A stretch of DNA of 64,000 nucleotides from Euclidia mi. Lineage: Eukaryota > Arthropoda > Insecta > Lepidoptera > Erebidae. A program made the translations under genes and the position numbers. The DNA lies in the NCBI GenBank assembly GCA_944739405.2, contig OX123186.2:91677034-91741033 (forward strand), written 5' to 3'. This document shows, piece by piece, positions 1-11,189 of this stretch. Numbering within the stretch: position 1 is the first letter of the stretch; every line of letters begins with the position of its first letter. The notes beneath the pieces were generated by a model. That model ran no database searches, was not told the origin of the DNA, and saw nothing but the letters and a program-made list of their open reading frames with translations.

Positions 1-1
1 C

Positions 2-211
2 TGTGGGAGAACATACCTTTGGCATAAAGGTTACTGGTATAAGAAACACAAGGCTTTCGGGAAGACTATCTGGTGGGTGTGTTACAAGAGATCTTCAATA
101 AGATGTACCGCTGCGGGAATCACTCATTCGGGCGAACTTGTGAAGATCAGCGCTCAACACACACATGAGAAAAACATCTGGCAAAAAGCTTTTGACGGAC
201 TCCTAACCTAA
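2..211 (+). CDS. mod(mdg4): mod(mdg4)-type alternative 3' exon 1: FLYWCH finger (5' end cut by window)
   Basis: The open frame runs from base 2 to TAA at 209-211 without an in-frame ATG start. It shows GYWYKKH, then WWVC, a second Cys in the stretch IRCTA, and the His pair HTH, which is the FLYWCH zinc ligand set W-x-C...C...H-x-H. By comparison with exon 4 (YLW..GY.Y...WWVC), the exon should begin about 24 bases left of the window, so its acceptor is not visible. A 13-residue tail follows the His pair. AATAAA lies at 229-234, 18 bases after the stop, as expected for a terminal exon. The assignment to mod(mdg4) is inferred from the whole array. Confidence 0.85.
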   Translation, partial: CGRTYLWHKGYWYKKHKAFGKTIWWVCYKRSSIRCTAAGITHSGELVKISAQHTHEKNIWQKAFDGLLT

Positions 212-1310
212 ATTGTAGGTATCTAAATAATAAAATAATGAACTAAGTACAGTGTTTTTGTGTCGTTATGTGACTGCCGAAAACATGGAAATGTTTTCTG
301 GAGTCCATTCTCTAAATGTTTATTATTGACACAGTAGCACTAGTCACATATAAAAGTGAGATGGAGAGTTTTGTTTGTTTAAATGCTCTTAAAGTGTAGG
401 TCAGGACGCAAAGGGCCTTAGGTATTATAATATAACAGTGCATTTGCTGGCCGATGCACGATTAGTCCGATACGGGGTATTTATTCATTTGGCTTTTCCA
501 CTTAATGACAAGCCTGCTCTTAAGATTAGAAAGTTGTGTGCAAGGCAATTAGAGTTTTCTGAAATGACGCCCACTAGGCGGCAGCACTGAGGCGACAGGT
601 CCAGAATTCTGTCAAAAGTGTTAGAGCGCCTATACTTTGGTACATCTGGCTTTGTTTGTTGCATGCGTGTGTACGCGTCTAGGCAGCGTTTGGACCTGGC
701 GCATATGAAAGGCCGTTTAGTGACAGGAAAATTTTCAAACACCCTCATTATCTGGTGTTATACATTTTATAGATTTTCAATTAAACGTGTCACTCTACAC
801 TGTATGATGTAAGTGTAATAATTGTGCAATCAATACTTTGTGCGATAAATAATGTTCATTGTAAATATTTGATACATGTCAGATCAATTTAAAATCAAAT
901 AGAATACATAATATTTCTTCCGAAAATGTCTCTGAAACTCTATTCCGTAAAATAATATAGATGTAGCATGCTCTATAATATGTATTTCTAATGAGGACAA
1001 AAAGCCAGACCTCAAGTTAATACACTCATCCGAACGGCAAGCCATGGCACGACTTCATTAGCTTGCACTCTATCCATACTGAATATAGCGAGAACTCACT
1101 TTAACTTTAGTTTGTCATTTACATTAAATCATTTATCTTTTTATTTGCTCTGGTGTATAAGCCCGTGTGGCTCCAATACTTCCGGTTTTTGCTTTACTTG
1201 CAATATAGCGCATTCTGTGATAACCTTTTTTTCTTGTTCTTTGAATTTATTGTTAACATAATAAGCAGATTTTTGATGTGATGTGTTTTTGTGAATTGCA
1301 TTATTATTGT
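212..1310. other. Spacer after exon 1, no gene seen
   Basis: This is AT-rich DNA. The open frames near 485-812 lie on opposite strands and show no domain, no splice-phase match and no FLYWCH ligands. I see nothing I can name apart from the AATAAA at 229-234. Confidence 0.5.
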
Positions 1311-1319
1311 GGTGACTGC

Positions 1320-1435
1320 ACGATTGGTGTAGTGGTTTAAGCGGCCGCCTCGCTGCTTGACACTGCGTCGAGTGTTGTGGGTTCGATCCCCACACGAAAC
1401 AACACTTTGTGTAATTCATAAATCGTTGTTTCTAG
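1320..1435 (+). repeat. tRNA-derived SINE fragment
   Basis: An A-box-like TGGTGTAGTGG (1325-1335) and a B-box GGTTCGATCCC (1380-1390) are spaced as in a tRNA. The 3' continuation AACAACACTTTGTG...CATAAATCGTTGTTTC is of a kind common after lepidopteran tRNA-like SINE heads. I cannot fold the head into a convincing cloverleaf, so this is a SINE rather than a tRNA gene. A similar tail (AATTGTTGTTTCGAGT) occurs near 9895-9915. Confidence 0.6.
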
Positions 1436-1441
1436 CATAAT

Positions 1442-1790
1442 AAAAAAAGAATAGTAGGTTAGTTAAGGCCGCTCGGCGAGTTAATTGCCTACTCTTGCGA
1501 TGACGCACAGGTTGTCACTTGTTTACACCGCGGCGCATGCTTTGTCGGTGCGCGCGCTTTTTCGCCGTTTTTTAAGTGATTGCGCTGAATACTACAGAAT
1601 TTAAGCTTGCAAATTTTTTTTTCAAATACCTACTGACTACCTAAGCGTTATATAACTATCTAAATGCCCTTTATAGCGAGAAAAATGTGCGTAAAAAGTG
1701 CGTGCGTACACGGCGCCGGCGACTCACGCGTACATTCAAACCAGCGCGGCGGCCGATTTGTAGGAAGCTATCCTACTATTCTTTTTTTAC
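1442..1790. mobile_element. TIR element (MITE), about 350 bp
   Basis: The left end reads AAAAAAAGAATAGTAGG and the right end is its inverse, CCTACTATTCTTTTTTT. The interior is GC-rich (GCGGCGCATG, CGGCGCCGGCG) and unlike its surroundings. The frame at 1687-1998 runs through the right end and is not a gene. The superfamily is unknown; a TA target site is possible but not proven. Confidence 0.6.
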
Positions 1791-2401
1791 TATGTTTCTA
1801 GTCTGGGCGTACATTGTGTCCGTTAGTTGTAAGTTTGTAAAGTCCCCCGCTACACAGGATTTAGTCCTAATGCGCGACTTGTCTTTTTATAAAAAAAAAT
1901 CTATGATTTCAAAAGGTTTTTGTTTAATATGTCCTATAGCTGTGAAACTGATAAGTAAAAGATTAGTGCAGTTATCATTAGGTATTTGTATTACGTAATA
2001 ACACATTTGAATTTTCTAGTCTTTTGCAACTAGGAAGCCAAATTATAATGTGATTTCTATCTTATGTTACTGTTTTATTTGATATCAATTCGGATATACT
2101 TATGTATATACTTGTTTAAATAGGCGGTTTGCCAATAAATTTTATCATAATTATATTCTGTTTTATTTCAATCCGTTTAAACTACTTTGAAGTATTTTTA
2201 TAATTTTATTATTACATTTTATAATTCTATTCTGACCTACCCAAATGTTGCAAAGCGTCGTTATAATATTTCTTTCTAAATTAAATTTAAGAAAAATGTC
2301 GCCAGTAAGGTCTCTCACTTTTTTGCTTACGCCTCGTTAGTTACTAATTACAAAATTATTGCTTTGGTATACCATATTAATTTTGTTATTTCTTTCTCCA
2401 G

Positions 2402-2631
2402 TGTCTTTTGTGGAGTATAAGGGTAGAGCGTACGTGTACTGCGACGGTTACCGATACAGGAAGAATAATCAGTCAGGGGACAAAGTATGGTGGGTTTGCT
2501 CGAAGAGAGATTCTCTGATGTGCCCAGGGTCACTAGTGACCTACGGAGGAGAACTGCTGAAGAAATCACAGCATTCGCATCAGCCAGAAGAGACCCTGGA
2601 CCATGCGTTAAGCACAACTTGGAAATATTGA
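2402..2631 (+). CDS. mod(mdg4): Alternative 3' exon 2: FLYWCH finger
   Basis: The acceptor TTTCTTTCTCCAG ends at 2401. The exon enters with two bases (TG) completing a split codon, then 75 codons to TGA. The domain reads Y10-V-Y, GYRYRKNN (15-22), WWVC (29-32), Cys40 and HSH near 63-65, followed by a tail of about 17 residues. Exon 3 is its closest relative (GYRYRKNN plus WWVC), so the two are a tandem duplication. The ATG-initiated frame at 2359 starts inside the intron and is not the real start. Nothing is odd in the ligands. Confidence 0.88.
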
Positions 2632-2659
2632 ATTTACAAAATTTTAATTGTGGGCGTCT

Positions 2660-2780
2660 TTTTTTATAGTATAAGAAGACAAACGAGCAAGCGGGTCACC
2701 TGATGGTAAGTAATGACCGCCGCCCATAGACACCTGCAATGCCCGAAGGATCACAAGTGCGTTGCCTACCTTTTCTAGCC
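2660..2780 (+). repeat. Interspersed lepidopteran repeat fragment
   Basis: Contains ACGAGCAAGCGGGTCACCTGATGG followed by CCGCCGCCCATAGACACC and AAGTGCGTTGCC. A longer inverted copy of the same family lies at 13370-13565. Confidence 0.55.
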
Positions 2781-3109
2781 TAATATTATGTTAAAGAACA
2801 TGCGTAATGATTATGTTACTTAACAGTACTATCCTGTTTCCTAATATTTTTAATTGTACAGCAGACTGTATCGATTGATTTGTTAACTAATGTTATTCAG
2901 AATATAAATGTAACAACCAAAAACAAGATGGTCTTTGAGTCTACCAAGTGCATAATATTAATATCACAGGTTAAACTTGCAGGTTTGCTGCGTATTTGAG
3001 CTTGAAGAATTAGAAATAGCTTGTAATTTTTTGTCAAATTTAAAATCCTTCTAGGCACTTATAGATCAGTTTTAGCTATGACCAGCAATAAATAACTTTA
3101 TAATGTTAG

Positions 3110-3157
3110 CAAACTGGTTTTAAAAGAAGTCTTACATCTTCTTTTAAAACCAGTTTG
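3110..3157. repeat. Perfect 20-bp foldback
   Basis: Arm 3110-3129 (CAAACTGGTTTTAAAAGAAG) is the exact inverse of 3138-3157, with an 8-base loop. It lies in the intron upstream of exon 3, followed by AATAAAG and a short (ATT)n run. Confidence 0.85.
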
Positions 3158-3268
3158 TTGTAATTCCTGTGTTAAATTTACCATTTGGTGTACAATAAAG
3201 ATTATTATTATTATTCTTTCTCAGACTTGCTTATGATTGAGGTTCTATGTTGTCTTTTTCTTTTTCAG

Positions 3269-3468
3269 TGACTTACATGGAGCATAGAGGAAAAATCCAT
3301 CTGTTTTTTCAGGGTTACCGTTACAGGAAAAATAACTCATCGGGAAACAAGACGTGGTGGGTGTGTGTGCATAGATGCTCTGAGAGTTGTTTAGGGTCCC
3401 TGGTAACCAACGGGGGCGAACTGGTCAAGATATTACACCTGCATACACATCCTCCACGTGACATTTAA
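3269..3468 (+). CDS. mod(mdg4): Alternative 3' exon 3: FLYWCH finger
   Basis: The acceptor CTTTTTCTTTTTCAG ends at 3268. The exon begins with TG completing a codon, then 65 codons to TAA at 3466-3468. The domain shows LFFQGYRYRKNN, TWWVC, the second Cys in ESCLGS, and HTH close to the end. AATAAA at 3526-3531 would serve as its polyadenylation signal. It is most similar to exon 2. The ATG at 3247 lies in the intron. Confidence 0.88.
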
Positions 3469-3786
3469 AGCAGTCTTTCTCGTTATTTGTTGCATCGTTG
3501 TTTATATGTTTATAACTAATAGTTGAATAAAATATCAGCATGCGATTTTGCGTTTTTATTTATGAACAATCTGAAAGGCATTTTTGATGATTATAAGCTC
3601 ATAATAAATGTTACAGGTACTTCTCGTTTATGGTATGTCACAAATCAATCACAAATATATGACATCTCAGAACGCGATCATACCCATCAAAACACAACAT
3701 AATTTCCTTGAATGCTCTATAAATAACATTAAAAATATTTGGTATGATTATAAGGTTTATCATCATTGTCTTGCCCTGGTCCCAAT

Positions 3787-5001
3787 TTATTTGGGATCGG
3801 CGCAGTATGTCCTTCGCTTCCATACTTCTCTGTCACCAGTCATCCGATCGTTTACCCCTTTCTCTTTCATATCCACCCTCACACAGTCCATCCATCTCTT
3901 CCTTGGCCGTCCTCGCCCTTTTCGTCCTTCTACATGCATATCCATCACTTTTTTACCTACATACATCTCATCTCTCCGCATAACATGTCCATACCAGGCC
4001 AATCGACACCCTTTCACCTTTTCAGCTCTGGGCGCCACTTTCATACTACCTCTAACGTAATCATTCCTAATTCTGTCCATTCTTGTCACTCCACACATCC
4101 ATCGTAACATTCTCATCTCTGCCACATGCAATCGTTTCTCATCTATCTTCTTTGTAGCCCAACACTCAGCTCTATACAGTACGACAGGCCTTATAACCGA
4201 TTTATACATACGGCCCTTTAATTTTACAGGCATTTTGTGGTCACATATTGTGCCCGAGACCTGTCTCCATTTCATCCATCCTGCGTTGATTCTTTGCCTA
4301 ACATCCCGATCAATTTCGCCGTCATCTTGCAGGAGTGAACCTAGGTAGCGGAAATCGGAGCATACTGGTAGAGGTGTACCGCCGAGTGTAACCGGTATAG
4401 GACTGGAGAGACCGCCAAAGTCACAGAACATATATTCCGTTTTGGTTCTGCTTATTCTCAAGCCTACATTCTCCAATCTCTGCCGCCACTCCTCCAGCTT
4501 GCTCTGCACCTTCTGTCCACTCTCTGCTACCAGAACGATGTCGTCGGCAAACAACATGCACCAGGGTGCCTCTTCCTGTATGTCCGATGATATAGCATCC
4601 ATAATTAACAGGAAGAGGTAGGGGCTAAGGGCCGACCCTTGGTGCAAGCTTACGGCCACATCGAATCTGGCTGTGATACCAGCTGCGGATCGGACCTGCG
4701 TTCGGCATTCAGCGTACATGGCTTGAATCAACGTCAGGTATTTCCCAGGCACTCCTTTCTTCTTCAGGGCCCACCACAAGACTTCACGGGGCACTCGATC
4801 ATATGCCTTTTCAAGGTCGACGAACACCATGTGCAAGTTTTTAAGTGCCTCCCTGTATTTTTCGCATATTTGGCGAAGAGCGAAAATGGCATCCACCGTA
4901 CCTTGACCAGGCATAAAACCGAATTGGTTTCGTGAAACCTCACTCTCGTCACGCAGGCGTCGCTCAATTACTCTCTCCCATACTTTCATAGTATGTGGCA
5001 T
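3787..5001 (-). pseudogene. RTE reverse transcriptase fragment, C-terminal two thirds
   Basis: 404 codons remain open. Visible RT motifs are NQFGFMPGQGT near residue 26, VFVDLEKAYDRV near 60, HQGSALSPYLF near 119, and the catalytic FADDIVLVAES near 150. The region after the thumb ends in a Cys/basic-rich tail (GRKGRGRPRKRWMD). The protein is cut from its N-terminal part by a stop and frame change near 5000-5045. It belongs to the LINE, not to the exon array. Confidence 0.88.
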
Positions 5002-5043
5002 TAACTTTATTCCCCGATAATTCTTGCACTCTTGGATATCACC

Positions 5044-5606
5044 CTAATTTTTAAAAATGGGCACCAGGTAACTGTTGCACCATTCCTCGGGTATGGTCTC
5101 CTCGTGCAACAGCTTATTGAAGAATAAAGTAAGCCACGCCCATCCATCGTCTCCTAACGCTTTCCATGCTTCTACTGGTATTCCATCGGGTCCTAACGAT
5201 TTTCCATTCTTCATTCCACTAACAGCCTTTTTTACCTCGTCCTTATTTATTTCCTTCACTAACCCAATATTCATCACCTCATTCTCAAGTTTTCCGCTCC
5301 AATCGTTCCCTCATTCATTAACTTTTTAAAGTATGTCCTCCATCATTCTTTTATTCTATCTTCGTCCATAAGAATCGCTCCTGTTTCGTCTTTCATGCAC
5401 TTAATATGGGATACATCCTTCGCCTTTCTCTCTCTAGCTTTAGCCATGCTGTATAAGTATTGATGACCCTCGGGTTTTTCAAGTAACCCGTACAACTTGT
5501 CTAGGGCTTTGGATCTAGCAATGGCTACGGCCTTTTTGGCTCTCTTTTTACATTCGTCATATACCTTCTGCTTACTTTCTTCTAAAGATTCATTTCCTCC
5601 TTTCAT
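5044..5606 (-). pseudogene. LINE linker and RT start, in two broken frames
   Basis: Frames at 5343-5606 and 5044-5277 hold the linker and the RT start (KNGKSLGPDGIPVEAWK), a standard block just upstream of the RT fingers. They are separated from each other and from the RT core by frame changes, so no continuous product is possible. Confidence 0.8.
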
Positions 5607-5672
5607 CAGCTGCCATTCCTTAAACCTTGCTTTCTTTTTCTTAAGTGCATTCTGTACCTCTTTTGTCCACCA

Positions 5673-6708
5673 TCACGTGTCCTTATCTTTCATACGCTTC
5701 CCTTTCGACTCTCCTAAAACATCCTTTGCTACACCCTTAATACATTCACTCATCTCTTCCCAACACTCATTGACACTAATATCATTCATATCGCCCATTC
5801 CGAACATTTTACCTACCACTCTATCTCTGAATTTTTCTACACATTCATTCTTCTCTAACATATGCCATCTTATTTTTGGAGTCAGTTGCTGCTTGGTTCT
5901 TTTAAAGCTTATTTGAATCTTAAGTTCGACCATCAGGAGCCTGTGCTGCGAGACTAAATCTTCTCCTGGTATCACTTTACAGTTTTTGACCCAGTTGAGC
6001 CGATTACGTCTTATTAAGAAATAATCGATCTGGGTCATAATTATGGTAGCCGCTGTTATACGTGATCTGATGTTGCTCTTTTTTTTCGAACCAAGTATTT
6101 GCAACTGCTAGGTCAAAAGCGGCAGCAGCTTGAAGAATTGCTTCTCCCTCACAATTTCGGCTGCCGAGTCCCCAACCTCCATGTACTCTTTCATACTCTT
6201 CATTTGTTCGTCCCACATGTCTATTAAAATCACCTCCCAAAATAATCTCTTCATTCTCCGGTATATTCGTCATCATGCTATCGAAATCCATCCAAAACTT
6301 CTCTTTCTCACAATCATCACAGCCTATCTGAGGGGCATACACACTTATCACATTCAGAATAATACCTTGCCACATCACTTTCACAGCAATCAATCTGTCA
6401 TTAACTCTATTTACACTTGTCACGCTATCTTTCAGATTTTCGTCTAACACAATCCCCACACCATTTCTTTTGCCATCACTTCCACAATAATAAAACTTGT
6501 ATCCTTCACCAATCTCCCTAGCTTTCGTACCTTTCCATCTTGTTTCCTGCAAACATGCCACATTTATTCGTCTTCTCTTCAAAACACTAGCTAACTCTCT
6601 AGCTCTTCCAGTCATCGTACCTACGTTCCAACTTGCATACCTCACCTTTACGTCACAGGCTTGCTTCTTATGTTGCACTCGCCCGGAGTAGTGCAACAAC
6701 CCTTGCAT
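5673..6708 (-). pseudogene. LINE apurinic endonuclease domain, frameshifted
   Basis: The frame from 6708 shows SWNVGTMTGRARE, CLQETRWKG, SVYAPQ and LGGDFNRHVG, the metal-binding and catalytic blocks of the EEP family. At about 6040-6100 reading must move to another frame (5673-6104), where DYFLIRRN and SQHRLLM complete the domain. RTE elements often carry SQH where others carry SDH. The product would be truncated. Confidence 0.85.
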
Positions 6709-7068
6709 ATTTCTCGCAGGTGCCGGGTGCTGCCCTGCGCGTCGCCTGCGGGGAACGCCCTAATCCTATCGCACTCATGTACATACTTGGCCATACTGCA
6801 AAAGGTTTTGGCATGAATTTTACCAGCCAGCCGCCTGCCTGACGCCAACCCTCCTTGGGAATGTTGTCGTTATAGAGGAAGGTGATAGGAGATACGGGGG
6901 ATAAGGTTTAAAGGGCTAATAATTTAAATTGACTTTGTCAACAGCACGCGAGGAGTACAAAATATGCTGCACTGGTTTATGGCACAAAAAACTCTTGCCA
7001 CACACGGGAACGAAATCATATTTAAGCAAAGTCGTACATAAAAAGCATTCTAATTTTACTTTTAGCAG

Positions 7069-7271
7069 AGAAAGCTGTAATCGAGGATCGTGGTGCCCGT
7101 TCTTACCTGTGGTTTCATGGGTACCGGTATACAAAGATCACGGTTTCTGGCAACCGGATTTGGTGGGTTTGCAGCAGACGGAAGACTATGAGATGCCTAG
7201 CCACCATCGTAACTTACGAAGGACAACCTATTGAGATCAGTGTGAAGAAACATACTCATAAAAACTATTAA
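7069..7271 (+). CDS. mod(mdg4): Alternative 3' exon 4: FLYWCH finger
   Basis: The acceptor is TTTTACTTTTAGCAG. CAG at 7066-7068 gives exon start 7069, and TAG at 7063-7065 gives 7066; both keep the frame. After the split codon come 66 codons to TAA (7269-7271). The domain shows YLWFHGYRYTK, IWWVC, Cys in MRCLAT, and HTH two residues before KNY and the stop. There is no in-frame ATG, so ATG-based searches miss it. It belongs to the WWVC subgroup with exons 1-3, from which the RTE LINE now separates it. Confidence 0.87.
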
Positions 7272-7829
7272 GAATTAAAATGTGCATTTCCGTGCAATAA
7301 GGGTGTATTTCTTGTAACGCGTGTTTGTACAAGCAAGCTTATTCCACTCGCCTGTGTATCGCTGATAGTAACCTGCTTGGTACTTCTTGTATTTGCGTGT
7401 TGTGTCTCTCTGAATACCTTTCTGTCTCCATCTTTGCAACTTACGCGAGTCCTGTATGTGGGTATGAAACCGCGTTACAAAAAGTTTAGGTCTAAAATTC
7501 TTACCTACTGTATTACTTAAATTATTATTATTTATTGTGAACAATAGGTAATATACATAATACAGTTGTTGCATTTTTTTTAAATTATCCAGTTAAGCTA
7601 TTGGGCATACAATATTTACATGAATTCAACTAGGTACCTTAATATATTTTAGTTGTTTTTGTCAATATGAATACAACTGTCTCAGAAATTACAAAAATCA
7701 GGTAATAATTATGTAGAAGTAAAGTACTGAAGACATCATGATCAGGTATTCTAATGATACATATTATGTAGCAAAATTGAATTGATCGATTTATCATTTA
7801 TCTATTCTTTTATTGAGTAATAACATTTG
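7272..7829. other. Spacer, nothing recognised
   Basis: AT-rich DNA with no ligand pattern on either strand and no clear repeat family. The minus-strand frame at 7275-7574 has no recognisable domain. Confidence 0.5.
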
Positions 7830-8415
7830 CTGATGTACAAGTCCTGTAATTGTTTCTTTTTAATTTAATTATTTCTGTTACAATTCTGATTTCTCTCGGT
7901 ATATTATTAAAAATACGTGAAGCTGTACAAAATAAATTTTCGTGCATCAGATGTGTTTTGCTAGGAACTATTTATAATTTGTCTTCATGTCTTAAACGAG
8001 TACGATAATTGAACCTTTCAGAACTATTTTTAACTATTAAAGCGACCTCTAGAATGTATAAACATGGCAAAGTTAAAATGATATTTTTTTTAAATATCGT
8101 ACGAATGTTGATGAATCATTTTCGTGCAGGTAGAACATAGCCCTCACACACCGTTTTTGTGCAACGAATGCACGGCCCTTGTCTGTACTAGTACCCCGAA
8201 ATATTACGCCGTATCTATGGGTTGAACTGTCGTAGCCATGGTAAGCTGTCAACAAAGTTACTTGATTTTCTCAATCTGTTTAGAGCGTATAAAAACTTGC
8301 TTTGTCTTTTACAAACATAACCAACATGTGATTTCCAATTAATTTTATGGTCGATATGCAATCCTAGGAATTCTGTAGCTTCGGTAGGTATCAGTTTTAT
8401 TTTTAGTACTTAAAC
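7830..8415 (-). mobile_element. Jockey-like LINE relic, RT C-terminal end
   Basis: The minus strand from about 8415 gives FLGLHIDHKINWKSHV, then a frame with TAYHGY...RYGVIF and VAQKRCVRAM, then ILTLPCLYI. These are the blocks after the RT core in Jockey/CR1-type LINEs. Several stops and shifts make it a fossil. It lies between exons 4 and 5. Confidence 0.75.
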
Positions 8416-8951
8416 TGATCTAAGAAAATGAAATTATGCTAGTGATTGTTATGCCCTAGGAATACTGCTTATCACCTTTGTACATCTAGGGTCCTAAACA
8501 GCCTTGCAATACTGACACATTTTGCTACAGTAGGTATATCAAACACATGTTGTTTTGTATTGTACATGTACAAGTTTATTATATGAAATAGATCAATATT
8601 CATTCGGAAATGACGTAGGTACAGTAAGGTAATAAATTTAGAGAATTTGTATAAAGATGTCAGTAATGAAAGAGGCTTAATTTATCATTTATTTAGATGC
8701 GATGCAGTATGTAACAAGGGTTTTATCTTCCATTTTTTGGAGATAAATTTACTGTTTGAGATTTAACACAAACTGTGTGGTAAATCAATGGTTTTGAATG
8801 CGTTTCCTTATGCCATCTCACGTTCATTTTAAATTGTCTATAACATTCAATTTGTAAAAACCTACTCAGGTTTGTTTTTATAGGTATCATATTATGGTAT
8901 GTTATGTCTAGTCTATTAACTATACATACTATGATTTTGTTCTGTCGACAG

Positions 8952-9145
8952 AGCCACGCTTCGGTAAATCTCTTCGAGGCAACCCCGTGATTCTCGTAGG
9001 AAAGTTTCGTTTCAACAAAGAACGGGCGAGTGGTCAGAAAACCCGCTGGGCTTGCGTGAAGAAACGCACCTTGAGATGTATTGCCACCATCATGACGTAC
9101 GAAGGAGTTGTTATTAAAACGTCTAGCACACACAACCATCCATAA
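8952..9145 (+). CDS. mod(mdg4): Alternative 3' exon 5: FLYWCH finger
   Basis: The acceptor TTTTGTTCTGTCGACAG ends at 8951. The exon starts with AG completing a codon, then 63 codons to TAA (9143-9145). The domain shows LRGNPVILVGKFRFNK, TRWAC (W-A-C rather than the usual W-V/R-C), Cys in LRCIAT, and HNHP at the end. There is no in-frame ATG near the start. AATAAA is at 9159-9164, 14 bases after the stop. The long minus-strand frame over it (8723-9376) is a shadow. Confidence 0.87.
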
Positions 9146-10228
9146 CCTTTTTGGTAATAATAAAGAAAATATTACCTCGAACCAAAAACAATCTGAGAGG
9201 CTTAAATCCAACAGTGGTCTACGGCAGCCTGATGATGATGAGGAACCATGTACATATTTAAAAAAATCCAAAAAGGACGATGTGTCTTCTATTAAAGAGC
9301 AGCATTTTGGCAGTTTGAAGAAGTCACATTTTCGATCTGTTCTACTCGTATAACGAAGGCCAAAATTCACAGCCACAAAAATAAAAAGGAACTATGGTCC
9401 TAATTATACGGTGTTATGTTTAGTTATAATTTAAAGAGAAATAAAATGCACTTTCTCTTAGTACGATTTATTATAGTTAGTACAATTGTTATAATTAGTA
9501 TACCATGGTTTTACTTTATAAGTTCTTGTGCAGTTTATTATAAATTGATTTGTTTCATAGACTACTAATATTGTAAATAAATATTATAATATTGCTTACA
9601 ATGTTTTAATTATTTCCTTAAATATTTACTTTTTTGTGTGCCTGTTTGGCCTGCTAGTCGAATTTTTAGATCGCAGTTTTACGCATTGTCGTGATAAGTC
9701 AACACTGTAATATACTATGAGGTAATTTAACTAGGTATAATTATTTAAGTAAGTGCACCTTACAATGAAGGCAAACCGAAACACAATTTAGTGTATACTT
9801 AATTTCCACTAATGCAGTAGTATAGCGGTCTCCATTGTGCCGAGTGCTTTGGCTTTGTTCTTCACATGAGGTAATACTTAGTTAGTGCGAACCGCTAATT
9901 GTTGTTTCGAGTTTGGGTGTTCTCTGTTACTTGCTTGTTTGGAAAGTCTCCAACGATACAGAGTTAAACTTGATGTCATTTTATAAGCACGAAAATAATG
10001 GGAAAGAAGAGTAACTATTAAAACTAGATACTATAACTATATACATAGATAGTACGAAGGCGTAGCCAGTACTTTCTTACTGCTTTTACGAGTCACAACC
10101 AATTTCGAGTTCAGGTGCTTATTTGTACTATTCTTTCACTATCACTTCTTCTTTCTTATTCACCTCCTAAAAGCACAGCTTTCGTTCCATGTGCGCGCAA
10201 TATTTTAAAATAATGCACTTTTTAACAG
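9146..10228. other. Spacer between exons 5 and 6
   Basis: Contains the AATAAA of exon 5 and a short SINE-tail relic near 9885-9925. Otherwise I see only AT-rich intron sequence. The frame at 9108-9353 shows no domain. Confidence 0.5.
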
Positions 10229-10428
10229 GTTCGCCCGAAGTGATTTTCTCTTCGACTCGTCACGGCAACCCTGTGTTGATTATAGATAGTTACCGGTACA
10301 ACAAGAGGAGTGACAGCAAGCATCCTCGGAGGATCAGCTGGGTTTGCGTCAGAAAAGGGGAGTGTCCAGCCACCGCCGTCACTTTTGACAACGCGCTTAT
10401 ATCACAAAGAAACCTTCATAATCATTGA
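10229..10428 (+). CDS. mod(mdg4): Alternative 3' exon 6: FLYWCH finger
   Basis: The acceptor CACTTTTTAACAG ends at 10228. The exon starts with GT completing a codon, then 65 codons to TGA. The domain shows HGNPVLIIDSYRYNKRSD, SWVC, a close second Cys (C-x5-C in VCVRKGEC), and LHNH directly before the stop. RYNKRSD links it to exons 7, 8 and 18. AATAAA is at 10439-10444, 10 bases after the stop. The ATG at 10189 is intronic. Confidence 0.88.
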
Positions 10429-10943
10429 TTCTGCGTCAAATAAACACTAGTATCTGTCTCTTTTTAGTTTCTTTTATTTCGTGACATTAGTTGTATTTTT
10501 TATATTCGATGAACTTTAAATCGTCGAAAGCGGCAGGCATCTAATTCTTCATTCAGCGGGTCTGGGGGTAAAAGGTCAAAGTCTTGGCTACAACGGCGAT
10601 TTTACTAGAATGATGATGACTTCTAGCTTTTGACAGGGCTATTATTTTTAGTAGTTGGTGACCCTGATGAAACTCAACTAAACCAACGAATTAACAAAAA
10701 ACAAGAATAAAATCTTCGGTATATGTAAGAATTTGGTGATGATAATGCTGTTACGAAAGTGCTTTAACTTCTCGAAATGAGTGTTGCTGCAAATATTCAT
10801 CATGAATTTTAAAATGTATTTTGTAAATCTTGTATTCAAGCGCTGCATTACAGAGGTAATTTGACTACATATGTATGTACGTGCAAATTCATACTCGATG
10901 CAATAAATACTTATTCCTCCAACAATTTTTGTATTTATTTCAG

Positions 10944-11143
10944 ATATGATGCCGTTGTTTTTGACATCTAAGTGTGGTAAGCCTGTGATCGAGTAAGGAG
11001 GACACAGGTACAATAAGAGAACTGATAGGAAAGGTCCACGTGGGGTGTGGAGATGTGTGAAGATACGGACCCTCGCCTGCCCAGCAACACTCGTCACCTT
11101 GGACAATGACGTCATTGCCATAAAGCACTGCCATAACCATTGA
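10944..11143 (+). pseudogene. mod(mdg4): Exon 7: FLYWCH exon with a nonsense codon (dead twin of exon 8)
   Basis: The acceptor GTATTTATTTCAG (ending 10943) and the phase are intact, and the frame reaches TGA at 11141-11143. TAA at 10994-10996 interrupts it after CGKPVIE. In exon 8 the same codon is TTA (Leu), so one T-to-A change explains the stop. Downstream ligands survive: GHRYNKRTD, VWRC, Cys in LACPA, HCHNH. The truncated product would lack the whole finger. The kill looks recent because no other lesion is visible. Confidence 0.85.
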
Positions 11144-11189
11144 AGAGTATGATATGAATACACGGACTTGTAAGTACTTGTAAGACGTC

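Larger units (their letters stand above)
3750..6900 (-). mobile_element. RTE-clade non-LTR retrotransposon, broken, antisense to the array
   Basis: A 3.1-kb LINE reads right to left: an endonuclease/exonuclease/phosphatase domain (6708 down to about 5900), a linker, then reverse transcriptase (5277 down to 3787), with a 3' end rich in ATGATG near 3755-3770. The coding frame is split by at least four frameshifts or stops between 6708 and 3787, so the element is not autonomous. It sits in the intron between exons 3 and 4. Calling it RTE rests on the endonuclease motif style and the SQHRLL end of that domain. Confidence 0.88.

Noticed and set aside
1325..1395. tRNA gene
   Set aside because: A and B boxes are present, but the acceptor and anticodon stems do not pair convincingly and the 3' part continues into a known SINE-type tail.
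3608..4107. + strand ORFs over the LINE
   Set aside because: They are antisense shadows of the reverse transcriptase frame.
8723..9376. 217-aa minus-strand gene over exon 5
   Set aside because: It is the shadow of the + strand FLYWCH exon, which has an acceptor, array phase and all zinc ligands. The minus frame has no domain.
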